DNA from: Planctomyces sp.
Lineage (GTDB): Bacteria; Planctomycetota; Planctomycetia; Planctomycetales; Planctomycetaceae
Length of the DNA: 45,622 nt
Direction of reading: 5' to 3'
Assembly (NCBI GenBank): GCA_005778115.1
Contig: SXKJ01000005.1
Coordinates: 1-45,622, forward strand
In this document: piece after piece, positions 17,239 through 25,224 of the stretch
How the letters are laid out: each line of letters starts with the position of its first letter
Numbering within the stretch: the first letter of the stretch is position 1
Notes under the pieces: model-generated
The model's input: the letters and a program-made list of their open reading frames with translations, nothing else
The model's database searches: none
Told to the model about the DNA's origin: nothing
Translations under genes and position numbers: made by a program

Positions 17239-19653
17239 CTACTTCACCTGTTTCGTCCCGTTTTGGCTTTCGCGGTTGAGGACACTGGTGATTTCCATCC
17301 AGCGCACGTCGGCGAACTCCAGTTTGTCCTTTCCGACGGCTCGCTCGTCCCCTTCAGAGAAGGTGCCGATCACGAGCATCACGGGATACGGCTGCTGGAG
17401 CCATTGCTTCACCCACCGCTGCTTCTCGATCTTGAAGATCTCGACACCGTCTGTCTTGCGCTTGGTGAGGTGGGAATTCCCTGACTTCAATTGCAGGTAA
17501 AGCCGCTTTCCTGTGCCTTTGCCGTCATCGTTCGTGAATTCCAATTCCATGTCGAGCCCCTCGTCCTCTGTGGCCGGAATCTCGAACCACTTCTGGTCCG
17601 CGCTTGTGATGCGCGATCCCACCTCCAGTGCCAGCAGCTTCCCTTTTCGACGCGAGTCCAGTTGCACAACATCGTCGGCCTGAAGTTCCTCCACCCGTAT
17701 GCGCATCGCTTCACTGGCAAACTTCCGTTCCAGTGCATCCCACAGTGGGAAGCGTTCTCCGCATTGATCGCATTCCGTGTCGGCCTGCTGTTTCTTCGCG
17801 AGCAGCTTCTTCATCAGCACCTGCGGATTGCCTTTCGGAGTGTGGTACTTTGGGCAGACGTAATACCGCAGCCGTTCAACCTCCTCGCAGGTGCCTCCGA
17901 GGTGCGCGTGGATGTAATTTGCAAAGATCACCTGTTCCTCACGCGTCACGCCCTTCCCGAAATACACGCTGACGTCGCCGTCGCTGCCAGTGTCACGCGT
18001 GAGCTTGAGGCCCATATGGTGATCGCCGGCGAGCGTCACGAAATCCGCCGCGTCGCGCCAGAGTTCCTTGAGTTGGAATGACTCGCTGTCTGCGAGTTTC
18101 ACTACCAGCGTCGCATAGATGTCATCGAGAAAGCCTTTGACTACATAGCTCACGAACACCGACGGATAGTCAAGTTTTGCCGGGCGGTCGCGTCCACAGT
18201 GGCTGGGAAAGACAAGCTTGTCTCCCTGACGCAGACAGAGTCCACGCTCCATCAACTGCCGCTCCATCTCTCCCAGCACAACACGCTCGTCGGCAGCTTG
18301 CAGGCGTTTCATCTCTACGGCAGCCCCGTCGCGTCCGATGCTTTGATAGATCAGCTTCCCTTCCGCGATGCTACGCAGAGGGAACACACCGAGGTCGTTC
18401 TCCGTACTGCGCAGTGTGCGAATCACGGCTTGGGCATAGGCATTGATCCATTCCGGCGCGAGCAGGATGTAGGTGCCATAGTCGAGTTCCTTCACCACGC
18501 CGGGGCCGTCCAGCAATCCGATCACCGTCTTCAATGTGTTATCTGAGAAGCGAGGCTCTTTTGGCAGGCGTAGCCAGAGCAGTTCACGCAGTTCCTTGAA
18601 GGTGTGCAGCACTTGCCCTTCGTCCCGCAGCTTCAGGATTTCGTCTTTGATCACTTTGAAAATGTGCGGCGAAGTCCGCTTCTCCATCTGTCCCCATGGG
18701 ATGCCATTGATCATGGCTGCACGCAGCTCGTCGCAGCCTTCCCCCGTCTTCGCGCTTGTCGCGTGGAAGGCGAACCCCTGTTCGTTCGCAAAGGCTTGCA
18801 GTTTTCCCCGGCTCGCCTTGAAGCCGGTGTCGATCCGGCCGGCTACGAGTAAGTACGGAATCTTCTCCTTCACACAGCGTCGCAGGGCCGTCTGCCAGTC
18901 GCGAAGACCGGGCAGGGCATCCTCCTGGTCTGCATTGAAGAGCAGCAGGATAAGCGCGGTGTGATCCATGTAGAGCTGGTGAATGAGACGTTGATCGGCC
19001 TGCCCGCCGAAATCCCACAGCCAGAGCTCCCGTTCCACGCCCGACTCCCCGTTGATGTCCTTCAACGGCCACTGCGTGGACCAAGCACCCACTGTGGAGT
19101 CTTCGCTCGGCTTCCATTCGCCGGTCGCGAGGCGGTGCGTCAATCCGGTCTTACCCGCGTTGGCGTCGCCGACCAGGAGAACTTTGGCGTTCGTGTATTC
19201 GACTTGATCCGGCGCAGTTGGCAAGCCGGTCGCGGGAATTTTCGGGATTCGCACTTTGGTGACAAATTCCGACAGATTCCATATCCGAAAGCCGCCATTG
19301 TCATCACCGGAGATGGCGCGGCGTTCATCGGCGCTCCACGCCACAGTCATTACTTGCGACGTGTGCCCTTCGAGCACGTATAGGCAGCGCCCGGTCTCCA
19401 CGTCCCACAGCCGAACGGTGTTATCTCCGGAGCCAGAAAGGGCGTGGAGCTGATCGGTGCTCCAGGCTACGGAATTGACGACGGCAGTGTGGCCTTCGAG
19501 CACGCGGAGGCAACGCCCCGTCTCCACGTCCCAAAGCCGAACGGTGCAATCCGCGGAACCGGAGAGGGCGCGTAGTTGATCGGTACTCCAGGCCACGGAA
19601 TAGACGTCGGATGTGTGGCCTTCGAGGGCGCGCAGGCACCGCCCGGTCTCCAC
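17239..19653 (-). CDS. 3' part of the TIR-WD40-GTPase gene: WD40 blades, Roc-COR GTPase and DUF4365-like domain
   Basis: 804 aa if restarted at GTG 19653, which lies 3 nt after the TAG that ends the upstream part (TAG-GAT-GTG). The frame is identical, so this is one 1082-codon gene cut by one codon. Residues 1-~127 are three and a half WD40 repeats (TVRLWDVETGRCLRVLEGHT). Residues ~155-330 are a Ras-like Roc GTPase: P-loop GDANAGKT (162-169), G3 WDFGGQ, G4 AGRIDTG (not the canonical NKxD), G5 TSAKTGEG. A COR-like region follows (LWLRLPKEPRF..., YGTYILLAPEWINAYAQAVIR), then a Cys pair CDQCGERF. The C-terminus fits the DUF4365 nuclease-like pattern (GLDMELEF ... LYLQLKSG). Likely a STAND-like immune switch. 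Confidence 0.8.
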   Translation of the reverse strand: METGRCLRALEGHTSDVYSVAWSTDQLRALSGSADCTVRLWDVETGRCLRVLEGHTAVVNSVAWSTDQLHALSGSGDNTVRLWDVETGRCLYVLEGHTSQVMTVAWSADERRAISGDDNGGFRIWNLSEFVTKVRIPKIPATGLPTAPDQVEYTNAKVLLVGDANAGKTGLTHRLATGEWKPSEDSTVGAWSTQWPLKDINGESGVERELWLWDFGGQADQRLIHQLYMDHTALILLLFNADQEDALPGLRDWQTALRRCVKEKIPYLLVAGRIDTGFKASRGKLQAFANEQGFAFHATSAKTGEGCDELRAAMINGIPWGQMEKRTSPHIFKVIKDEILKLRDEGQVLHTFKELRELLWLRLPKEPRFSDNTLKTVIGLLDGPGVVKELDYGTYILLAPEWINAYAQAVIRTLRSTENDLGVFPLRSIAEGKLIYQSIGRDGAAVEMKRLQAADERVVLGEMERQLMERGLCLRQGDKLVFPSHCGRDRPAKLDYPSVFVSYVVKGFLDDIYATLVVKLADSESFQLKELWRDAADFVTLAGDHHMGLKLTRDTGSDGDVSVYFGKGVTREEQVIFANYIHAHLGGTCEEVERLRYYVCPKYHTPKGNPQVLMKKLLAKKQQADTECDQCGERFPLWDALERKFASEAMRIRVEELQADDVVQLDSRRKGKLLALEVGSRITSADQKWFEIPATEDEGLDMELEFTNDDGKGTGKRLYLQLKSGNSHLTKRKTDGVEIFKIEKQRWVKQWLQQPYPVMLVIGTFSEGDERAVGKDKLEFADVRWMEITSVLNRESQNGTKQVK

Positions 19654-19656
19654 ATC

Positions 19657-20484
19657 CTACAGTCGCAAGTTGTCCTCCCCCCACATCCAACAGCCGGAGA
19701 TCGCGCGGCGTTGATCGGTGCTCCACCCAACACACTTGACTGGTCCACTGTGGGCTTCAAACACGCGCAGGCATTGCCCGGTTTCCACGTTCCAAAGCCG
19801 CACTGTCATATCTTTGGCACTTGAAAGGGCGCGGCGTTGATTGGCGCTCCAGACCACGCTCCAAACAGGACTGTCCGTGTGCCCTTTGAACACGCGCAGG
19901 CAGCGTCCCGTTTTCACGTCCCAAAGCCGCACGGTCTTGGTATTCTCGGCACTGAGGACGAGTTTTCCATCCGGACTAAACGCGTAGGCTTCGGGGCGGT
20001 ACTTGTTCGCGAGTTGAATAGCTTTTTCTGCAATCTTTTCGCCTGTGACCTGCGGTTCCAACGCTGCCGGCTTCACTAGCTGCCGACAGGATTCGAGGAG
20101 CTTCGGATATTCCTGCTCGCGGTCCTGCAGTAGCCAGTTGATGTAAAGGAATTGCGCAAGGGAGCCTTTGATGGGGGCGTCGTCTAGCCGCAGGGGAACG
20201 AAGCGGCGATCCTTGTTCAGCGGGTCGCGAAACCGGAACGTGCCGGCCTCCAACTGCGACCAGTCCGAGCCGAACGCATTCGCCGACATGCAGAGCACGA
20301 GCACGCGGGAGTGCTCCAGACCTTCCTCGATCTTCGACGGGATGCTGTCCCCCGGCTTGATCTCCCATTGATCGAACCACACCCGCAAGCCGTCCCGCTT
20401 CAATCGCTCCGCCAACTCGCGAATGACGTCTTTGTCCCGCGAACTGTGGCTCAGAAAAACATCGAATGAGAATTCGTCCGCCAT
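19657..20484 (-). CDS. 5' part of the TIR-WD40-GTPase gene: TIR domain plus first WD40 blades (ends at in-frame TAG)
   Basis: 275 aa. Residues 5-~130 are a TIR domain: FDVFLSHSSRDKDVIRELAERL, GLRVWFDQWEIKPGD, and the NADase-type WxxxE motif W75-SQL-E79 in SDWSQLEAGTF. TIR effectors of this type cleave NAD(+) or make signalling cyclic ADP-riboses. From ~168 come WD40 blades (TVRLWDVKTGRCLRVFKGHT; TVRLWNVETGQCLRVFEAHS). The frame ends ...EDNLRL-TAG-DVETGRCL, where every other blade has RLWDVETGRCL, so the stop replaces the conserved Trp (TGG to TAG). A GAGG ribosome site 6 nt before ATG 20484 supports the start. Whether the stop is real, an error or a regulated split is unresolved. Confidence 0.82.
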   Translation of the reverse strand: MADEFSFDVFLSHSSRDKDVIRELAERLKRDGLRVWFDQWEIKPGDSIPSKIEEGLEHSRVLVLCMSANAFGSDWSQLEAGTFRFRDPLNKDRRFVPLRLDDAPIKGSLAQFLYINWLLQDREQEYPKLLESCRQLVKPAALEPQVTGEKIAEKAIQLANKYRPEAYAFSPDGKLVLSAENTKTVRLWDVKTGRCLRVFKGHTDSPVWSVVWSANQRRALSSAKDMTVRLWNVETGQCLRVFEAHSGPVKCVGWSTDQRRAISGCWMWGEDNLRL

Positions 20485-20617
20485 GCTGTACCTCGGCTGT
20501 GTTCATCCGGCCCCAACAGGCTACGCAGGAACGCCGACCGATTAAAGCGTGAGGACCGAGTAGGGTCGGCTCCCGCCGAGTCACCGGCGCGACAGGCTGG
20601 AGCCTGCCCTTCTCAAC

Positions 20618-21556
20618 TCACTCCAGGCCGACGCAATAGAGGTATCGCTCGCCGCGAAGATAAATGTGCTGACCGTCGGTGATTGGCGGCGAGTACGTCA
20701 GCGTCTCTTGAGCCGGCAGCGGCAAGTGGCGGTCGAGCACCGTGTCGATGCGGTTGCGAGCGACTTCGCGGTACTCGCGGCCCGGTTCGATCACGACCGT
20801 CGTCCCTTGGTTGTCGCAAAGAAAAATATGCCTGCCAATCAGCGTCGGGCTGGCCGCGACCGGGACGGAGTTGTAGTGCATGAAGCCGCGCAGCTTCAGA
20901 TCGTGCCAATAGATCATTTTCTTCTCGGCGATGTCGGACACGAACAGGTTTCCGTAGATGTCGATCTGATAGACCAACCCTTCCCACACCAGCGGCGAGC
21001 CGGCGGTCCAACGGTCGATCCAGCCGCCGTCCGGTTTGCGGCTCACTTCCGGAGTCGTCCCGATCTGACCGACATGTTGTGGTTGCCATGTCACCCCCTC
21101 GCAGCCGGTGAAGTCGAAGACGTTGATCTCGTTCACGCCGTATCGCGGTGAAAACATCGTGTCACCGAGGATCACCGGTGGTGCCCAGCCTTGATCGCCC
21201 GTCGTGAGTCCCCGCGGACGGAACAGCAGATGGCCGTCGCTCGGACGGATGATCTCGCCGGCTTGAGTGACGACAACATCTTGCCCCGCCAATTTCGCGG
21301 CGAGCACGGCGGCGACGTTTTTGTTGATGCGATGCTGAGTCCATTTCAGCTTGCCGGTCTCCGCGTCGAAGCCGAACAGCTTGCCGAAGAACGCCACGAA
21401 GACTCCGTCCGCCAGCGTTGGGGACGAGCCGTAGACGATGTGATCGGTCTCGACTCGCGTGATCCATTTCCGCGTCCCGTCGAGATCGAAGCATGCGGCG
21501 ACGCCCATGCCGTTCCAGACGAAGACGTGCTTGCCGTCGGAGAGCGGCGTCGGCAT
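20618..21556 (-). pseudogene. PQQ-like beta-propeller gene, 3' part after palindrome insertion
   Basis: 312 aa from an internal ATG at 21556; the homologous frame is actually open from the insertion point (EQQRQLRTELRAKIQKTL...). It contains PQQ-like propeller blades: DGKHVFVWNGMGVAACFDLDGTRKW, VFVAFFGKLFGFDAETGKLKWTQ, GLVYQIDIYGNLFVSDIAEKKMIYWHDL, and a C-terminal GQHIYLRGERYLYCVG. Together with 21691-22791 it forms one 698-residue exported propeller protein once the 77-nt palindrome is removed. It is unlikely to be secreted alone because the signal peptide is on the other fragment. Confidence 0.75.
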
Positions 21557-21690
21557 CGTGAAGCCGACGATGCCGAAGTGTGCCTCGAAGTGATCGTTCG
21601 CCGGAATGCTGAAGCGTGCTTCGTCGATTTCGATGAGCGTCTTTTGAATCTTCGCCCGCAGTTCGGTGCGGAGCTGACGTTGCTGCTCGA

Positions 21691-21767
21691 TTAGCCGGAA
21701 CGCGCTAGCGTCCGGTTTTTCGAGTCGGATTCGCGATCGGAACCGGACGCTAGCGCGTTCCGGCTAA
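21691..21767. repeat. 77-bp palindromic element interrupting a propeller gene
   Basis: TTAGCCGGAACGCGCTAGCG... and its mirror ...CGCTAGCGCGTTCCGGCTAA form ~27-bp perfect arms around a ~23-nt loop. The length is 77 nt, so it shifts the frame; its terminal TAA is the premature stop of the upstream part. Deleting exactly these bases restores ...ELRRQI-EQQRQLRTEL.... Confidence 0.92.
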
Positions 21768-22791
21768 TTTGTCGGCGCAGTTCCGCAACGAGCGGATCGA
21801 CGCGCGATGCGAACTCTGGCTTTGCGGCCTTCTGTTCCGGCGACAGCGCTTCGTAGTAATTGGTTGCCGCCGACCACAGCACTTTGCCGGTGTTCTTGTC
21901 GAGGCACAGCAACTCATCCGGTTCGGCCAGCACGAAGATGCGGTCGCCGACGAGGATTGGAGTGGACGTACTGCGAGCCGGAAGCTCGGTCATCCAGCGG
22001 ATGTTTTTCGTTTCATACGGCACGTTCGGCGGGTCCATGATCCGCAGATGGCAGCGCATGTCGGTGTGGCCGGCGATGCGTGGGCTGCTCAGCTTCAGCA
22101 GCAAGCGATTCCAACCCGGCTTGAGTTCCACGTCAAAGCGCGGCGACTCCTGATGCAGATGATTCAACTCCAGCTTGCTGAGGTTCGTGTAAAACCCCAA
22201 TCCCATCGCCCGCTTCGGCTGCCGATAGACTTCGCGGCCGTTGAGCCACGCCTTCAAGCCCTCGCCATGATCGACAACAACCCGCGCCGGCCCGCCGCGC
22301 GGTGAGAACAAATACGTGTGAGCGTACGCCAACTGGTTGATCTTGAATCCGACCGCCTTGCCGACATCCAGCCACGGCACCTCGGCCGTCCCAAACACCA
22401 TTGGATCATCCGCCGGTGCGGTGAGCGGCTTCCATTCATGTTCGGTGACTTTATCTCCGGCCGACGGCTCGATGGATGGCTCGCCGCTCAACGCCTCGTC
22501 ATCGAAGTTCTTTTCTGAATCGCCAACGGCAAACGGTCCAATGACCAGCCATTCGCGAATCAAGCCTTTCTCCACAACGGCGATTTCACTCACATCCACG
22601 CCGACTGGCCGACTCGCTCGACAGCGCAGTCCTTCGATCGCTCCGTGCGGAATCCGAAACCATTCGATCGGTGTCTTCGCCTCCGGCCACAGGCCGGTGC
22701 GATTACCTCGCCAACCGCTGGTCGGCTCCACCGCACTGCCCGGAGTCGCGATTGAGATCAGACAGCCGACCAGCACGAGAAATCGTCGCAT
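21691..22791 (-). pseudogene. PQQ-like beta-propeller gene, 5' part (truncated by palindrome)
   Basis: 366 aa from ATG 22791, which has an excellent ribosome site (GGGGAGG six nt upstream); the frame is open a little further upstream but without a site. Signal peptide MRRFLVLVGCLISIATPGSA, so exported. Then comes a planctomycete PQQ-propeller N-terminus (WRGNRTGLWPEAKTPIEW), a jelly-roll-like segment (VDHGEGLKAWLNGREVYRQPKRA, PGWNRLLLKLSS), and the first propeller blades (ILVGDRIFVLAEPDELLCLDKNTGKVLWSA). The last ~24 residues (SRNALASGSDRESDSKNRTLARSG) are translated palindrome. The frame then stops at TAA 21693-21691. Confidence 0.82.
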
Positions 22792-22867
22792 CGCGAACCT
22801 CCCCAAACGGACACGGTCATGACAGCCGATCTCACTCGCCGCATCATACTGCCGTGGCGGTGCTGCG

Positions 22868-22933
22868 CTGACTCTCCGAGCCGTGACGGATCGGTTAAAA
22901 GGTGCCGCAGAAATTCCCGACTCGGAGAGTCAG
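22868..22933. repeat. Palindromic element upstream of lpxK
   Basis: CTGACTCTCCGAG and CTCGGAGAGTCAG are perfect 13-bp arms about 18 nt before the lpxK start, separated by a 40-nt interior. Probably in the leader of lpxK. Confidence 0.7.
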
Positions 22934-22950
22934 GCGACGAAGGACCGACG

Positions 22951-24006
22951 ATGGAGCAGTTCGCCCGTGAAATGATGTCTGGCCGGAAACGCGGTCTTGC
23001 GGCGAGCCTGTTGCGCGCGGGGTTGTGGTCGGCACAGTGGCCGTATCGCGTCGGAGTCGGCTGCAAGAATCTGGCCTTTGACTTTCGGCTGCGAGAGCCG
23101 TTTGAAGTTGGCGTGCCGATCATCAGTGTGGGCAATCTCACGACCGGCGGAACCGGCAAGACGCCGGTCGTCGCGTTCCTGGCCAATTGGTTTCGTGACG
23201 CGGGGGCGAATGTCGGTCTGCTGAGCCGGGGATACAAGTCGCTCGACTCATTGGCCAACGACGAGAAGCTCGTGCTCGATCAGCTTTGTCCGGGAGTACC
23301 GCAGTGGCTCAACCCCGATCGAATTCTTTCGGCGAAGCGAGCGGTGGTGGATGGCTGCAATTTGCTGATCCTCGACGACGCCTTTCAGCATCGCCGAGTC
23401 CATCGTGATCTCGACATTGTGTTGATCGACGCCACGAACCCGTGGGGCTACGGGCATTGCCTGCCGCGCGGTTTGCTGCGTGAGCCGATCGCGAACATCG
23501 AACGAGCGGACTTGGTGATCATCACACGCGCCGACCAAGTGCCTGCGGAGGAACTTAACGCAATCCGCACGGAGTTGGTGCGGCACAACCAAGTTGGCAG
23601 CGTGATCGAAGTCTCGTTTCGGCCGAGCCAACTTCTCAGCAGTGCCGGCCAAACGAAACCGCTGGCCGACGTGGCCGGACAACGAGCTTTCGGCTTCTGC
23701 GGCATCGGGAACCCGGTGTCCTTCGAGCAGACGCTGCGGTTACTCGGCACGGAAGTCGTCGGCTTCGAGTCGTTTCCCGATCATCATCATTTCACGCCCG
23801 ACGATCTCGCGCGGCTCGGCGAGCAATCGAGGTCGACCAACGCCGACTTACTACTGACGACTCATAAAGACCTGGTGAAAATTCACGAGACTGAACTCGG
23901 TGATCGACCATTGTGGGCCGTGCAGATTGGGACCGAGATCGTTCGCGGCGCACCGATCCTCGAAGCCCGGTTGTGGTCGATTCTGGAACATGTCCCAAAG
24001 TCGTAG
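22951..24006 (+). CDS. lpxK: Tetraacyldisaccharide 4'-kinase (lipid A biosynthesis)
   Basis: A 351-aa LpxK, which phosphorylates the 4' position of the lipid A disaccharide precursor at the inner membrane. Signatures: the Walker A loop VGNLTTGGTGKTPVV near residue 55, NVGLLSRGYKS, the family motif LILDDAFQHRRVHRDLDIVLID with the catalytic DD, GHCLPRGLLREP, ADLVIITRAD, and FPDHHHFTPDDLARL. ATG 22951 is supported by AAGGA 8 nt upstream; the open frame further upstream reads through a palindrome. An Arg-rich N-terminal amphipathic segment fits membrane attachment. Its TAG stop is inside the palindrome at 24003-24084. Its presence implies outer-membrane lipid A in this organism. Confidence 0.95.
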   Translation: MEQFAREMMSGRKRGLAASLLRAGLWSAQWPYRVGVGCKNLAFDFRLREPFEVGVPIISVGNLTTGGTGKTPVVAFLANWFRDAGANVGLLSRGYKSLDSLANDEKLVLDQLCPGVPQWLNPDRILSAKRAVVDGCNLLILDDAFQHRRVHRDLDIVLIDATNPWGYGHCLPRGLLREPIANIERADLVIITRADQVPAEELNAIRTELVRHNQVGSVIEVSFRPSQLLSSAGQTKPLADVAGQRAFGFCGIGNPVSFEQTLRLLGTEVVGFESFPDHHHFTPDDLARLGEQSRSTNADLLLTTHKDLVKIHETELGDRPLWAVQIGTEIVRGAPILEARLWSILEHVPKS

Positions 24007-24084
24007 GTCAGGCTTTCCAGCCTGACCCGAACGCTTCGATTTGCGCTCAATCCTATTCGGGGCAGCCTGGAAAGGCTGACCTAC
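24003..24084. repeat. GTAGGTCAGGC palindromic element at the end of lpxK
   Basis: Near-perfect ~22-bp arms (GTAGGTCAGGCTTTCCAG... mirrored to ...CTGGAAAGGCTGACCTAC). The TAG of its first GTAG is the lpxK stop codon. The element ends 43 nt before the next gene on the same strand. Confidence 0.88.
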
Positions 24085-24126
24085 ACAGACTGGAAATCTC
24101 ACGCGGTTCCCAGTACTCAATACCTC

Positions 24127-25104
24127 ATGACTCAACCCGCCTTTCCGCCATGCCCTGCTGTGCAAGCGACCGCTCGCGTCGTCGAGCAGGAGCAGATGGC
24201 CCGCAACACGTACCGGCTGCGACTGCACTGTCCTGAAATCGCCAGCCGTATTGTCCCCGGCCAGTTTTTTATGGTCCGTCCGGCGCGTGGGAGCGATCCG
24301 TTGCTCGGTCGGCCGTTCGCTCTGTTCGATACCTACGATGACGAGCGCGGACAGCCCGTCGGATTCGATTTCGGCTATGTGACGGTCGGCAAACTCACCG
24401 GACTGATGCCAAGCTGGAAAGTCGGTGACGAAGTCTCGGTTTGGGGCCCGCTCGGCAACGGGTTCCCGATCGTGCCGGCGGGAACGAAACACTTGATGTG
24501 TGTAGCGGGCGGCATCGGACAGACTCCGTTCCTGGCGGTCGCGCGCGAGTTGTTGACGTCGCGGCGCTACGGAACGCCAAACCGCGCTCGGCGCGGGTCT
24601 CCTGACCCCGCTGCTGGAATGGACCGAAGGTCTCCAGGATTCGGCAATGTTTCGGGAGACCTACAGTCGGCTGAAGCGGCGGGGTCAGGAGACCCGCGCC
24701 GAGCGCTACCGAAGGTCTCGCTGTGCTACGGAGCACGCTCGGCTGATTACCTCGCTGGGCTGGATCAGTTCGCGATCGACGGACTCGACGTGCGACTGGC
24801 AACCGATGACGGCAGCCGAGGTCATCACGGGTTCGTCACCGAATTGCTCAAGCAATCGCTCGCCTCCGACTCTCCGCCGGACCTCATTTACTGCTGTGGC
24901 CCGGAGCCGATGATGCACGCGGTGCAAAAGATCGCGACGGCGGCGAATGTCGCGTGCTGGCTCTCGCTGGAGACGCCGATGGCCTGTGGCATTGGCATCT
25001 GTTTCAGTTGTGTCGCGAAAATCCAACAGGACGACGGCGAGTGGGACTACCGCCGGACGTGTCTGGAAGGTCCGATCTTTTCGGCGGCGAAAGTCGTGTT
25101 TTAG
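24127..25104 (+). CDS. pyrK: Dihydroorotate dehydrogenase electron transfer subunit-like ferredoxin reductase (PyrK family)
   Basis: 325 aa. It has an FAD/NAD ferredoxin-reductase fold with a 2Fe-2S cluster: flavin segment PGQFFMVRP ... [38 protein letters not shown], pyridine-nucleotide segment [48 protein letters not shown], and the C-terminal cluster CGIGICFSC ... C (Cys x4 Cys x2 Cys x~14 Cys). This is the PyrK subunit that passes electrons to NAD(+) in type 1B dihydroorotate oxidation; no pyrD is adjacent. Codons 153-193 are an exact 123-nt palindrome insertion ([12 protein letters not shown]...AGSGDPRRA) that keeps the frame. Without it the length (~284 aa) would be closer to the family's. 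Confidence 0.87.
   Translation: MTQPAFPPCPAVQATARVVEQEQMARNTYRLRLHCPEIASRIVPGQFFMVRPARGSDPLLGRPFALFDTYDDERGQPVGFDFGYVTVGKLTGLMPSWKVGDEVSVWGPLGNGFPIVPAGTKHLMCVAGGIGQTPFLAVARELLTSRRYGTPNRARRGSPDPAAGMDRRSPGFGNVSGDLQSAEAAGSGDPRRALPKVSLCYGARSADYLAGLDQFAIDGLDVRLATDDGSRGHHGFVTELLKQSLASDSPPDLIYCCGPEPMMHAVQKIATAANVACWLSLETPMACGIGICFSCVAKIQQDDGEWDYRRTCLEGPIFSAAKVVF
24583..24705. repeat. Intragenic 123-bp palindromic element in pyrK
   Basis: Perfect 27-bp arms (24583-24609 and 24679-24705; left begins CGCTCGGCGCGGGTCTCC). A second, inner palindrome lies around GGTCTCC...GGGAGACC. The length is exactly 41 codons and the boundaries coincide with codon boundaries. Confidence 0.92.
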
Positions 25105-25125
25105 CCGAGCCGTCCCCGTAGTCCC

Positions 25126-25208
25126 CGTAGGGTGGGTCGAGTCATCGAGACCCACCGGAAACATCAACCCCGCTGGGGGGTCTCGATGACTCGACCCACC
25201 CAACGTTT
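25126..25208. repeat. GTAGGGTGGG palindromic element (second family copy)
   Basis: Arms CGTAGGGTGGGTCGAGTCAT... and their mirror ...GACTCGACCCACCCAACG are near perfect. It shares arm sequence with the element at 5785-5870. It lies between pyrK and the 1020-aa heme-propeller gene, ending 16 nt before the latter's start. Confidence 0.88.
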
Positions 25209-25224
25209 GATCGGTGAGTGAGAC

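Noticed and set aside
20530-20612. Another palindromic element after the propeller gene stop
   Set aside because: Only small hairpins (for example CAGGCTGGAGCCTG) are present; the arms do not pair over a useful length, so it was not listed as an element.
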